This document shows, piece by piece, positions 11,985 through 23,757 of a stretch of DNA of 64,000 nt. Each line of letters begins with the position of its first letter. Position 1 is the first letter of the stretch. The DNA lies in assembly GCF_002443255.2 (NCBI RefSeq), contig NW_019211454.1, forward strand, positions 69,340,056 through 69,404,055. Direction: 5' to 3'. The notes below the pieces were generated by a model. It had not been told where the DNA came from and did no database searches. It was given only the letters and a program-made list of their open reading frames with translations. The position numbers were made by a program, and so were the translations under genes. This stretch comes from Varroa destructor. Its lineage: Eukaryota; Arthropoda; Arachnida; Mesostigmata; Varroidae.

Positions 11985-12087
11985 TGTAGACATTACGAGG
12001 CGTATGGCGGTTGATGCTAGAGACTACATCAGCACGATGTACCTGTCACAAAACAGTTTTGCAATGAATGACACACAGAATTTCTAA
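11985..12087 (+). CDS. Terminal exon candidate after the microexon
   Basis: Acceptor GATCACTGTTGTTTAG; the frame reads ITRRMAVDARDYISTMYLSQ then NSFAMNDTQNF and TAA. It enters in phase 2, and the upstream microexon can end in that phase. Unassigned. Confidence 0.25.
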
Positions 12088-12134
12088 ATACCAGTTGTCG
12101 TACAATAAACTGCCGGCATGTTCGAGAAAGGCAA

Positions 12135-12431
12135 TCAATCTGCTAAATGCGAAGAAGGCTCCCAATCCCGTAAATAGTTAGCAAATGGAAATCCATGAAG
12201 GTTTTCGAAATAGATCAAAGACTGTGCCGATAGGACAAACGAGATGACACAAAGGAGACGTGAGTAGAATTTGGGGATATCACCACAAATAGAACGACCC
12301 AGGTAAATGCTAATATCTCCCCATCCCTTCGCAACTGAAATGATCGGCTTTGCAATAATAACGCATCCCCTATTCCACGACAACAGAATCATTATTCGAA
12401 AACAATTTGGAGAAAAAGACGTAGATATCAA
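12135..12431 (-). CDS. Minus-strand 98-codon frame, membrane-like, unassigned
   Basis: Open frame with moderate G+C reading SVAKGWGDISIYLGRSICGD, FYSRLLCVISFVLSAQSLIY and FANYLRDWEPSS. One hydrophobic segment. No clear acceptor upstream, so it may be chance. Confidence 0.22.
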   Translation of the reverse strand: MISTSFSPNCFRIMILLSWNRGCVIIAKPIISVAKGWGDISIYLGRSICGDIPKFYSRLLCVISFVLSAQSLIYFENLHGFPFANYLRDWEPSSHLAD

Positions 12432-13111
12432 TATTTAAGTAGATATCCCAACATATTTTATAAAATCAAGCCCTTTGTCATAGTAATAATGAAAACTGAC
12501 TAACTAATTGAATGTACAAAGTACAGCTAACGTAGTATTGCTGGTTAGGTGTATTTGTAACTCTACAAGCAGATTCAATACTGAGTACCTGATGATTAAT
12601 CACTGAAAAAGTACTGTCGCTGTTGTAGCTAATTTTCTATGAAATTTCACATTATAATCACGTTTTACAGAGGAAGCGTTTGAATTTACTGCTTAATCTC
12701 CATAATGGAGCACGGAATATTTTTACAGCGGCCAGGGAATGCATTGCATTCCAAATATATAAGAAACGTCTGTCATTTGTAAAAGGCGTGTAGTTGGCTT
12801 TTTTTTTAAAGAACTCGTGTGTATCCAACAAATGTAAAGATACTAGCTACAACAGTAACCAGTGGATTGAGGGTTTAGGCCCTGCAAATATATAACATAC
12901 AAATAAACTATATTTATATAACCTTAATTTGGACCGGCATATCTTAAGTACAATGCCACTAATGGAAGTTTGTTAAACAAGGAGGGACTGTCTGTGCAGC
13001 AGCACGGAAACTACTTCAGCTAAAAAATAGAAATGAAAAGCAATTGGAAAAAGCTAGGCTTTAGGAATAACTTACCTAATCTCCTCTAAAAAGAAACAAC
13101 TTAACGTTTAG

Positions 13112-13162
13112 GATCGTGAGGCTGTTCGTGGGTGCTTCAGTGGAGACGCCTAAAGGACATAA
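13112..13162 (+). CDS. Small internal exon candidate
   Basis: Acceptor TTAACGTTTAG, reading IVRLFVGASVETPKGH, donor CATAA/gtaggc (phase 2 exit). Both the 13255 segment (reading PEHVTVASILIRKAGRGS) and the 13446 exon enter in phase 2 and could follow. Confidence 0.22.
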
Positions 13163-13445
13163 GTAGGCTTACACTTGAAACTTCGTATCGTTAATATTGC
13201 TTTTATCAAGTCTTAGCGATTTAATTTTCTATGCTGTTACTGACTACCCTGCAGTCCGGAACACGTCACCGTAGCTTCGATTCTAATTAGGAAGGCGGGA
13301 AGGGGGTCGCACATTCTTGTAAATTGTTAAATCCGTCTTTTAGTTAACTATTAAATCAGTTAATTAACTTTAAAACGACGAACTCAATCATAGCCTGGAT
13401 TGGAATGGTATTAATTATTAAGGAATCGCCATTATTTCATATTAG

Positions 13446-13544
13446 GAAACGACGGACAGCAGAAACTGTTTCCGACTGCTTGCATGCTGCGTTACTGCTA
13501 AAAGCAGTAACGTCATTACGTTCTCTATATGAGGGTGGTTGCAG
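13446..13544 (+). CDS. Internal exon candidate, 99 nt
   Basis: Acceptor ATTTCATATTAG, donor TGCAG/gtaata. The frame reads RRTAETVSDCLHAALLLKAV then TSLRSLYEGGC. Length is divisible by three (phase 2 in, 2 out). It contains a perfect 10-bp hairpin at 13490-13512. Confidence 0.3.
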
Positions 13545-14327
13545 GTAATACACTCATTCACGTGACATCTCACTCACGTGAAACCCATCCTAAACCAAGC
13601 GTACAAGCTTCAAATCCAATGGCCTTAATAGATGTACTTTCATAATCTGCTATGATCATGGAAGTGCGATACCTGAGCAAATGCAAAAAAGTTCTCAAAA
13701 CGAACTGTGGCAGGAACGTCAAAAAGAAGTGCAGAAGTACTTAGCCGAACATGCGCGGCTGCCTCGTTGACTTACTCAAGTGCAACTTTTGAATTGAAAA
13801 ACTTTTCGGTTAGGTACAGAATGAGATGTAGGGTTATGACGTAACACTCATATATTTTTCTGCACTTCTATAAAAGCTTTTCGAAAATACTAATCAATTT
13901 ATTCTGGCAACCTTGGCTCTGTCGTGAGTGTGGGAGCTCGATAGGAGGGGCGCGCTAATTTAAATGCATCTATCAGATGATCGACAGCATATATCTGGGT
14001 GGTTTTGAGAAAACACAAGCGCCCGTCGTTATTATGCGTCACTCGTGTAGAGTTTCAAGCTAAAGCGATCAGTGAATAGCTGACAAATTTTTAAGGTGCT
14101 CTTGAGATATTTGTGCATGGAACATTCTGGGATGTACTGCATGTGACTACTGTTTGGATGTTACCTTTTCAAGGCAGAGATTGTTGCCTGTTTTGGCCAC
14201 GTTTAACCTTTTTCTTTTTTGGTCTTAATGTGTTTAACCATTACGAACTTGTGAAGCGTTTATATTGAAAACGTGTGTTCATGTTTTTGAAAACTACCAC
14301 ATGGATATAAAAGAGGATTTTCGAAGT

Positions 14328-14359
<32 letters not shown>

Positions 14360-15891
14360 GTACGCATTTCTTTGCTGTTGAAGGTGTTGGTAGTTTCAGT
14401 GAAAACCTAATAGAGTATTCGTAAAAATACTACTGCAAAAATTGACAAACGAATTTATTGCAGTGATAAAGCGCAAAGACTGTAGCATTGTATCGAAAAC
14501 ATTCTAACGGAATGTTACGAAACGAATTACGAAACAAACATTTCAATAACGGAATGAAGATAACACTGTACCAAAATAATAGAATGACTGCAAAACAATG
14601 ATGGAGTCATAGAGGCAAGGTAATAGATTGACTGAATCACAAAATTGAATTCCTATACAAGGATAAACTGATTAATTAATAAGATGTCGAAAGAATCGCA
14701 ATCAAGCTAAAATTTACAGCTTAGTTTGTATTAAAACGGGCTTTTCTACCTGCTCTATTTTTCAGATAATTTCAGCATTATAACATTGCTGCTAAATTAC
14801 TTCAATGGAAACTGGAGGCATTTTAATGGGATTTTGTAATCAGCAATAATAATGAAGGTGATTTTGATTGCATTGACAAAGCTTCTAGTGGAGTCAACCA
14901 CGCAAATACTTTCTAAATTTGGATTTTTTTTGCCTGCTTCAGCGACTGTTCCTAAGAGCTAAATTGAACTAACTTGAACTTGTTTGTCTACTTAGTACTG
15001 CGTACTCAAAAAATATTTTTTTTCTTTTTCTGGTCGGCCACCTTCTGTTTTATTTGAATGACTAAATCGAAAATAAGAAGGTGATCAAACACTTTTGTAA
15101 GGCATTACATTAATTGGCATCATAGCTGTATATTTTTCAGTACTTCGCATCTGGTAGATACAAGTTCTTCGTTCGCCCTGGATCTTTATATATTTTCCAG
15201 AAACAACACCAATATCGCAGTAATCCCTAATGTTTTATTATTTAATTATCTTTAGATGAACGTAGACGCGATACTTCTATCAGAATATATCGATAAGATT
15301 ATTGATGCAGGTTATGCGCCATTTCTCTCTTTATGGTTAAAATTATATTCATTTGGCAATTATCTCATTTAAATGACTCGTGTTTAAAGAGGTCTAACTA
15401 CGTATATAAGTGAGGAAGTAGAGCTTTACACGGAACGCATTTCGCTACTATGAGGCTATCGTCTAGTTCTCTTTGAATCATTGAATTCATGAATGTAGAC
15501 TGTCTGTCACCTTTTCGGTGATATACTGATATGCAAAACAAGATTATAGCGGTTCGGGTATTGTCGACAATGATAATAGTGACGGGAGTTTCGTAGATAG
15601 TACCCAACTTCGTCGCCATGATAGCCTAGTAGTGGGTAACGTATTTGCTTGCTAATTTTCTCTAAAATTCGGAACATTACGCCAGTACTCGTAATAGCAA
15701 TACGAGAAGTCTAAAACAATGCGTAACCGCAGTATCGGGTGTAAGGATTAGACATTTGCTATTTGAGAAAGAAAACCTAAAATATTATAACGAATAAGGA
15801 TAAGAATATGAAAGTTGCTTAAAATTAAAAAAAGAAAACTTCGGCCAGTTTTCAGGCACCTACAGCTCGAAAAACCGAATAAATGCAAAGG
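13545..15891. other. No supported gene
   Basis: Intergenic or intronic sequence with a (TA)n tract at 14335 and scattered short frames only. Confidence 0.5.
14335..14359. repeat. (TA)n microsatellite
   Basis: About 12 TA units flanked by CATACATA and TGTACG. Confidence 0.85.
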
Positions 15892-15991
15892 TTATTTTTC
15901 GAATTCTCCTGCGCCATGTATCCAACATAGAGTTATTTGTATACATACAGTTGGCTGAGCCGCCGCCGCTGCTGCGGCCGTTGTCTGCTTA

Positions 15992-16015
15992 AGTGAGTGA
16001 GTGAGTGAGTGAGTG
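15992..16015. repeat. (AGTG)6 microsatellite
   Basis: Six perfect AGTG units at the edge of a GC-rich island. Directly upstream are CCG/CTG triplets at 15960-15980. Confidence 0.9.
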
Positions 16016-16056
16016 TTTGGATGAGGGACGCGCTGATGATTCCTGGGTGAGGCAAC

Positions 16057-16380
16057 ATGGGCAAGGGAAGCGGCTTCACCGCGTATCAGTTGCTGCAGAG
16101 TAGTCGTCCCTCTTGTTTGCAGCGAACTGAATGCCTGAGTTGGAAGCGATCGCGGAGGGCGCGGAGCTACCGTAAGACGGCAGTAAGGCGCCAAGGGCAG
16201 AATAGAACCGCCATCACCCAGAACGGCCGCCTATTGCTGCCGGACCTCCCCCAAGCGCTCCGAACAGCAGCAGAGCAGCCGCTGCAGAAGAGGCAAAGCA
16301 TCATTGTTGACGTCGATGCTATTGTCGCCAGAAATTGCATGATAGCACGAAGTGTAACGATACGGCTGAGCGCACTATAA
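16057..16380 (+). CDS. ORF in GC-rich island, possible first exon or small protein
   Basis: ATG at 16057 has a good context (CAACATGG) and opens 107 codons, MGKGSGFTAYQLLQSSRPSC to SVTIRLSAL, rich in Arg, Gln and Leu. The island 15955-16540 is well above background in G+C and also has long frames on the minus strand (15892-16194, 16319-16540), so openness alone proves little. A donor-like gtaaga lies near 16167. Promoter plus 5' exon of a gene is the simplest reading; strand is uncertain. Confidence 0.3.
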   Translation: MGKGSGFTAYQLLQSSRPSCLQRTECLSWKRSRRARSYRKTAVRRQGQNRTAITQNGRLLLPDLPQALRTAAEQPLQKRQSIIVDVDAIVARNCMIARSVTIRLSAL

Positions 16381-17708
16381 ACGCACCGACGTCAAAAGGG
16401 GCGCTAGGAGACGTCGAGTGGCAGAACAAACGACCACCAGGTGGCCGACGCAGTTGGCAGCCTATCACATCCTCTCGAGTCATGCTGAGAATCAGCTGCT
16501 GAAGAAGAGTGGATGGACGCACAGTGCTCTCAAACAGCAATACAAAATCACGCCCCTTACGGTTCTTCTACAGGCTGCCCTACACTAGTGAGGAATGAGT
16601 AAAAGTATAGCCTTATATAAGACATAAAAAGGATTTATCTCGTGTGAATACTGTCAAACGCTACTAAAGATCCAAACCAGTAGCGCAGTAACCATGTGCC
16701 AGTTAGTATCTCTCCAAATGGAATTGTAAACGCGCATCGGTGGCTGGAAAGACTCGATAAAAATGATCTGCAGTGATGTTCAGTCTGTGCTAACCGCCGA
16801 CCGGCAATCTAAAAAGCAAACAATAATTTCTGTTTAACGACTAGTTCAAAGGCAGGAAGTAAAGAGGTAAACTAGGATTTTTCGTCGAACATCACGATGT
16901 GTTAGCTGGTAAGTTGTAGCAATATTAGGTAAAGCGACAACAGAAGAAGATGCAAATATATACAGAGAGACCGCTATCAGTTTATCTCGCTATATCCGAT
17001 GTTTAAAGTTGCCGTGATAATAATAATCATCATGATGATATGATGAAATGAGTCGAGATTAAGGAAGTAGTATCGCGGAGATGGATTGTACAGGATGAGA
17101 ACGGCTTATTTGTTAAGTGACATGAATAAATACTCTATTGTTAGTGACTTTCTATATCGTACTAAAATATTATATGCGTACGATATACTTTTCAGCAACC
17201 ATGTTGTCCTTTGCCGTTCAACTAAGATTCATACAACCATTAATATTTATCATATTCTGCAATATTTACACAGCTATGTACACATTTAGAAGTCTTCAAA
17301 CCTCTAATAAAATCCAAAATAGAATGATTTCTGACTAATGCTCTGCAAAATGATCATGATTGCTACAGCGGTAGCCTGATCAAATTAGCGGACAGCGTTT
17401 ATAAAGGAAAATGTAGCGGAAAATGGAGAGCGTTGGGTCATTGCAAATCAGACGCTTCAATTGTGGAAAGACAGATTGCGCGGACATAATTTCAGCTGCC
17501 TAAATCATCAGGTGTCCCACGCAAAAAAGCAAATGGGTTGCGCCCCAATAAAGCAAGGCGCAGTTAATTCGCCGACCTGGAATACAATTCAATGTAGTTG
17601 TCGTTTAAAAGGCGTTGCATATATATTTTTCTGGTTCTGATTGATTGTATTGCCTCCATCGAACACCTATCACGTGAAACTGTTATATTTTTCGAAAGCT
17701 GAAGTCTT

Positions 17709-17730
17709 ATATATATATATATATATATAT
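17709..17730. repeat. (TA)n tract bordering an inverted repeat
   Basis: Eleven TA units ending exactly where the left arm of the inverted repeat starts. Confidence 0.85.
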
Positions 17731-17942
17731 CACGGGGAAACACCTTCGATTATTTGCATAGAGATGACGAAAGGGTCGCATTTAAATGTGATTTTCTATT
17801 AATTATGTGGGAGGGGTAGAATTCAACTAATTTTTTGCCTTACGAAGCATTATAAGTTACGTACCTTTTTTTCGTTATTAAAAACGGTCCGCCTTTTAAC
17901 TTAAAAATCACTCGTTAGAACGTTTGAGCATAGCCCTATTGA

Positions 17943-17945
<3 letters not shown>

Positions 17946-17976
<31 letters not shown>
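17946..17976. repeat. (TA)n microsatellite
   Basis: About 15 TA units inside the loop of the inverted repeat. Confidence 0.9.
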
Positions 17977-17978
<2 letters not shown>

Positions 17979-18074
17979 GTGTAATTTAAACGTTTTAGAA
18001 AATGACTTTTTATAGAAATTAGTCGGCAACTATAATCAGTTCACAACTCTAAGGGATTTGTTCAGCAGTTCTTT

Positions 18075-18174
18075 NNNNNNNNNNNNNNNNNNNNNNNNNN
18101 NNNNNNNNNNNNNNNNNNNNNNNNNNNNNNNNNNNNNNNNNNNNNNNNNNNNNNNNNNNNNNNNNNNNNNNNNN
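18075..18174. other. Assembly gap (100 N)
   Basis: Exactly 100 N, the usual placeholder for a gap of unknown size, lying between the two arms of the inverted repeat. Confidence 1.
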
Positions 18175-18796
18175 AGTTAATTAATAATTAATAGAAAATC
18201 ACATATAAATGCGACCCTTTCGTCATCTCTATGCAAATAATCGAAGGTGTTTTCCCGTGATATATATATCATATAATTTTATATGTATAATCGCTTCAAC
18301 ATTACTGCCGAACAAGCAACTTGTACATCGGCATTCACACAGGAACCTCTTTGAGATTAGCTCTTGTTTGTAATATCTACGCGCTACGGTTTACTCAACA
18401 CAGACACAAGGCAAATAAGCAATAGACGTTTTAAAACAGAGTAAATTCTATTCCTGTAACATGGCGACGTGCTCTCTTAGGTGAACGTTATATAGGATAA
18501 AACTAGTTTAAGCATTTAACAACACAATGTCCCAAAGTCAAAAACGCTTATATAGGACATTTTAGGGCCCCACCAAAAGAAAATGTCCGTATGGAAGGAT
18601 CAATCCTATTGATATAAACACATTCTTATAAAATATTAGACAATATTTAAATGACCGTACATTGTAAATGGAAGATTTATTTTCATAAAAAACAATAATC
18701 TGTTAGTCATCAGCTTAAATACTATTACATTTCTTTAAGCAACAAAGGAATTTTACTGCTAAGAACCTATGAAATTTCGATCGAAGTAAATTCAAG

Positions 18797-18819
18797 ATAT
18801 ATATATATATATATATATA
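18797..18819. repeat. (TA)n microsatellite
   Basis: About 11 TA units. Confidence 0.85.
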
Positions 18820-19532
18820 AGATTCTCAAATCGGCCAGGCAACAAATCATCTGGAACAAATACGTATATGCGTATTTAAAAATCTGGATAGCTTATGTCA
18901 ATGTGGTAGCGGCTCAACTAACCACCTTTTCAACTGCTGTATACTATACGCTGTCTTAATCTCTAACAATTATCTTTGTTTTCATTCAAGAGTATTAGAT
19001 AACAAGCCATGCTTAAGGATGTATGTCAAAAACCAATATAACCGAACACATCCAAATAGAACTTCTGAGGGAGGTGACCTGCTTCAATTCATTTGACCTA
19101 ACAGAAAAAACTGGAGATGTAGAAAGTCATATGTAAGCTAGCACAGTGCTTACAAAGCATGTAGCTTCCATTGCTAACGTATATGGCAATCGGCTATCTT
19201 CACCTATACGAAGTTGAGACATCCGAGTCCATTTAGAACTGCAACGATGCAAGTGAAGTTTGAGGATACGTCATTATAGCCTGTACTGAACGATTGACGC
19301 CCAGTTAACTACTTCTTTTTACAGTTTAGTTTTGATATCTATAGTTACGAAGCTCAGATCGAACGTTAGTCTTTAAATTAAACAATACACGCATACGCAT
19401 ATAGTCACAGAATTTATGGACATGCAGATACTATGTTACTTCTCCCGCCTTCAGCTACATTATGTTCAAAAATGGTATCACATTTTCCGTATTCATTTTG
19501 AGTTTTTTGGTCAGAAACAATATTTTTTCTAG

Positions 19533-19743
19533 TTGAATTTTATCTCTTTCTATTCATACCTACTACGAAGCAAGGTGTTAGCGAGCGAGCCGGTTCTCGA
19601 AGTGTTTGTATCGAGGATAATGTGGATACGACGCTGCTCCATTCATAGCACGTTATTTACGCTGGCAAAGCTCCTAAGCAAGATCTATCTATCAAAGGCA
19701 AAAGCTCGCCTATCAAAAGCATATAATACTGAACACTTCAAAG
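19533..19743 (+). CDS. Internal exon candidate with strong splice sites
   Basis: Acceptor AACAATATTTTTTCTAG sits directly before the frame, and donor AAAG/gtatgt follows. Seventy open codons (phase 0 in, 1 out) read SKVLASEPVLEVFVSRIMW, then a Lys/Leu-rich helix-like part KLLSKIYLSKAKARLSKAYN. Both sites being good and 211 open bases make this one of the better ab initio calls. Unassigned. Confidence 0.4.
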
Positions 19744-20831
19744 GTATGTAACAAATTGGTCAGATGTAATATGGGTACTTTGCGTTTTTCAAGCTACTAT
19801 TATTTGAGGTCTATTATATCGTCGTTGTTCAATTTATATTAATTTTGAAATCTAAAAAATATTGTAAGAGATGCGAATACAAATCTGTGGGCTGAGTGTC
19901 TTTCTCAGCAATTGTTCACAGGGCGCTCTTGTCTAGAATCCATGGCTAGCTTAACAAATAGCCATATCACGACACGACAGATGCCTATATATTTCTGCCT
20001 ACGTTGTACGGCTACCCAACCATTTGACAAAGCGGATTCATTTGTATAGATACACGCATATGAAACCGACGGCGTCGGCGGCGGCAGAAGTAGCAGCTGC
20101 AGTTCAGCCTGGAAGCAATCGGCAGGACTGAATCATACAGTGTATTATTCTAAATATAGATTTCTTAATGGACAATGATCTATAATCTACTCATATACTC
20201 CTATGGATCAATTTCTGGTTGAATATCTACACTAAGAATTTTTATTTCGATAATATAAAGTATATTGGCCCTTTTATGATATTAGAGACTACAGTTGACA
20301 AGGGCCACAGTTTCATAGGCAAAAACTATAGCTGTGTTTTGGCTTCAGTTTCGCTCTTATAACAAGTAGAGTGCACCTTCCTGAAGGCCAGTTATTTCCT
20401 CCAAAATGTTCATGCATAGCTACTGGAAGCTTGGTTACGGTTAGGATCTTAGGTTTAGGTTCACCGTACAGAATTGATACGGTCAACACAGTCATCTCTA
20501 TTTTTCAGTTCACAACTATTTTTCTCGCATTTCTGGCATACCTGGCAGAAGAACAGTGATTTTTGAGCTTCGATGAATACGTTACTGTCTTTCTCTTCTA
20601 ACTCACCTAAAATCCAGCTTTTGTAATATAAACCTACACTAGAGCCTGTTAATAGGTAGCCCTTACAAAGGCACACAGAGCCTGTCTAATGCGTCGAGTT
20701 TTGCAAAGGCAGAAAATTGATGTCTTAAGAACATTACATTTCCTGCACCATCAACCGCGTTTGTGCCACAGAATGGGTCTACAGGCAGTTTATTATTAAT
20801 AATTAGTTAATTATAGTGCTATTTAATAATC

Positions 20832-21053
20832 TTGCACGGATTAACAGAAGGCTTACATAAGAAATACGCTTCTAATTTGTTGTTGGCGTCTCGTTTTTAT
20901 ATCTTTATTGCTTTTCAAGCTATCGTGATTTGCGCTATATATGTAGATAAGAGACTCTTGAAAAAAGGTTTTCACTTTAATATAAGGGATAAGCTAATTT
21001 TTGAAGACTTGGTATTGAGATGTGTTCCTCCCAACACAAGCCAAGATGGCTGA
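20832..21053 (+). CDS. Plus-strand ORF, unassigned
   Basis: Frame with one hydrophobic segment (FYIFIAFQAIVICAIYV) and a charged end (RDKLIFEDLVLRCVPPN). No good splice site noticed. First of a row of four plus-strand frames. Confidence 0.2.
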   Translation: MHGLTEGLHKKYASNLLLASRFYIFIAFQAIVICAIYVDKRLLKKGFHFNIRDKLIFEDLVLRCVPPNTSQDG

Positions 21054-21235
21054 GTGTTCTGTAAACAATTTTCGTTACACCAGGTAATATATGTAAGCAA
21101 GTCACAAAAAGCGCTAGTTAACTTCGTTGTCGGAACAGGCGTCTATTTATACTACGCAAAGGTATAAAGACGGACTGTTGACAATTGAATGGCTTGAATG
21201 ACTTTTAATACGTCAACATCACTTGATCAATTATT

Positions 21236-21418
21236 ATGATTAGGAAACACATTAACTTAAGTAAAAAAAGTTCGCCAATAGATTGGCTGTGCTTTAATAC
21301 ACGTATTGAGGTGCAAGCAAAGTATGCATGTTCAGAGGCAGGCCTCGAACAACTTTACCCCGAGGCCCTTATTTCGCGAATGCTTGAAACTTTGTGGAAC
21401 AGCTGTACGAACCTATAG
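21236..21418 (+). CDS. Plus-strand ATG ORF, 60 residues, unassigned
   Basis: Starts at ATG; second half EVQAKYACSEAGLEQLYPEA and ISRMLETLWNSC looks protein-like and GC-richer. Unassigned; may be an exon or small ORF. Confidence 0.22.
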   Translation: MIRKHINLSKKSSPIDWLCFNTRIEVQAKYACSEAGLEQLYPEALISRMLETLWNSCTNL

Positions 21419-21884
21419 CTCATCACTTCTTAAGAGGCGTTACCTTTTTTTTTTCTCTATGAAATGGATCGAAGCTAAGGTTTAGCATCGCCTATAGTTA
21501 CCGAAATCTCATTTGTTCAAGTTAGGCCGTACTGTTTAAGAACTGTCTCGGAAGTCAACCTGTTTTACCGGCACGTACTTCCTTAAACCTAATCGTGTCT
21601 AGACGCTATTTAACGACAAGTCCATTACGTTACATTTGCATGTGTGTTCTACGGTTAAGACAAGGGCACAGTGTAGTAGCCAACAATGGCACTTGTATCC
21701 GCATGTATCAACCAGGAATGACTACTTTTCAGTTTAATATAATACACCTTAATATGGCGACTGTCGGTTGCGATCCCGATGAACGAAGTTAATTAAGCGC
21801 TATTATCCTATTTTGAAGTTTTCCAACCAGTGAAATCAGCGAAGCTGACAACTAATTAGTGTTGTATTGCGAAACCGTCTTTAG

Positions 21885-22192
21885 TCGTGGTTTTCCCTTG
21901 TGATTCGCTCCTACGGAGGTTTGAGTGGTTTCTAAAAAAAGAAATATTGCATAGTCTCTTTTATTGCTCTGTTCGCCGCGCTGTCAAGGCTCGTCTGAGA
22001 TATATTACGCTTTCAAGGGATTACACCATTTCTACGCAGACAGAAGCCAAGTCCTTAAAGCGCTGGCTATTCGGTAACCCAAAAAGTCTTCAACTCTCGA
22101 CAAAGAGGCCTGTATTCTTAAAATATCCGCTACAAGACAAGCTATATGATGTTCTTAGCCATGTGGGCGTAATAGAATTATTACCATTATGA
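21885..22192 (+). CDS. Terminal exon candidate, 101 codons, basic
   Basis: After the acceptor GAAACCGTCTTTAG the frame reads SLLRRFEWFLKKEILHSLFY, SVRRAVKARLRYITLS and KSLKRWLFGNPKSLQLSTKR before TGA. Strongly basic. Length plus acceptor supports it. Unassigned. Confidence 0.35.
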
Positions 22193-22616
22193 GAACGCGT
22201 TTTCGTCGCTCTTGTAAGCTCATTGTTAACTGTTAATGCACCTCCGTCGATTTTCGGATATATAATAATAGTGTATTAAATGCTGGTTCGATAAAATACT
22301 CCGCGGTGCGACTTTTTTATAAAGCAGATTTGTCTGTATTTATAATGAAAAAATAATTCTAGATTGTACTTGTTGTCGTAACTATTCTCTCATTTAGCTG
22401 GGCCACTTCAGTCCGTCCTTTCGATAGACATGAACCGGATGGTGACTCAGCTAGTCAATAATTAGGTGTCGAGTATTATGAGAAAAAATGATATAACCAA
22501 GTCACCAGCTATTCAGTCCTATTTTTCGTTACAGCCTATCATAGGATAGTCTTATTTCTTTTTTTTTTTTATTAACCTACAGCAACTAGAAGCACGGTCA
22601 TACTGCTTTTACTTAC

Positions 22617-22803
22617 CAGCGACAGTCCTCTTTGGCAACGGCATAGATGGATGAGAGAAAGTTAGGTATCTGGCAATGCTCGGAGGCCCTGGTGTGGAAG
22701 GCACGTTTCCTCCCATCGAAACATGTAGAATCAGCGACGGTGTCGCTAAGGCAAGTGCCTTTCCAGTTGAAAAACGACCAAACAACGACAAATTTATTCC
22801 CAG
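22617..22803 (-). CDS. Well-bounded internal exon, minus strand
   Basis: The minus strand has a textbook acceptor (CGTTCTTTTTCTTCTCAG) and donor (CGCTG/gtaagt) 187 bases apart. The exon is near 50% G+C in a much poorer background. Two frames are open across it: one reads TPSLILHVSMGGNVPSTPGP and SHPSMPLPKRTVAG (phase 0 in), the other SFFNWKGTCLSDTVADSTCF and FLSSIYAVAKEDCRW (enters with two bases). Purine-first codon bias slightly favours the second. Neighbouring exons were not identified, so the frame and product stay open. Confidence 0.5.
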
Positions 22804-22839
22804 CTGAGAAGAAAAAGAACGCTAAACGGGCATGAAGCA

Positions 22840-23716
22840 TGCGGTGGCCTAATACAACGTAGCGTTGATCCTTTTATAGCTCATCTAGGTAGTATAGATG
22901 TTTTATGTTTGCCTCCCAGGGCGATGATCATGCTAACGAAAATTTAATTTGATAATAATTAAGGGACCCGTGGGTGAGCACTGATTGGTAATCGGAAATA
23001 CGAACATGCTAGATACAGAAACGTCGTGAGTTTTCTTTAGCGGTGCAAGGCAGTCGGGGACTAAACCGGGTTATCTGTTTTGTATAGGGGTAGTATATTC
23101 TACATAATCCGTGTAGGTATTTATTTGAGCATGTAATATATATGATAGAAGTCATCGAAATCGCGATTAGTGAGCAGTCCACGCGTTTATCTAGCTAAAG
23201 AACATATACTTATCTTGTTTCGGTGCAAACAGCGTACTTCTAGTGCTTCTAGACATGAACGCGTTTAATCGCTAGTGAGTTACCTTTGGGAAGTTCCAAC
23301 TGTGTAGCACTATACTATCGCAGATGCGTTGCAGGGCTTTTAGCAGAGGAAGTTAAACCTTACACTGACTGGCATTGGCTTATTTTTTATTATTTGCAAA
23401 ATCTATTTCTACGGGTCTGTTCGGCTTCGAATCGGTTTATTCTGATCCTCAATCAAAAGTCGAATAGCATATTGATATGCGCATGGAAAGCAGATCTGCC
23501 GGCAGAGCTTTACCCGAAGAGAAGTAGAAGAGGATCGATCTACATAACCAGCAGTCCTTTGCTTATAGTCTGGTGAATTGTCATGGACCTGTTAGGGTAG
23601 ATGTAGTTTCGATACGTTTCCATTCGCATACATTTATCAATTAGACAATTAAAATGATAAAAAATTGGCTTCCCTCAACGACCCAGCGACGTATACAGTA
23701 TTATTATTACTATCAA

Positions 23717-23757
<41 letters not shown>

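Larger units (their letters stand above)
17731..18259. repeat. 76-bp inverted repeat flanking an assembly gap
   Basis: The left arm 17731-17806 (starts CACGGGGAAACACC) is the reverse complement of 18184-18259 with only two mismatches in 76 positions. Between them lie about 270 known bases, a (TA)n tract and the 100-N gap. The right arm is again followed by TATATATA. Either a foldback or MITE-like element inserted at TA repeats, or an assembly artefact at the gap. Confidence 0.85.

Noticed and set aside
15892..16194. Polyalanine-containing minus ORF in the GC island
   Set aside because: Openness is explained by low stop frequency in GC-rich DNA; starts at TTG without splice support.
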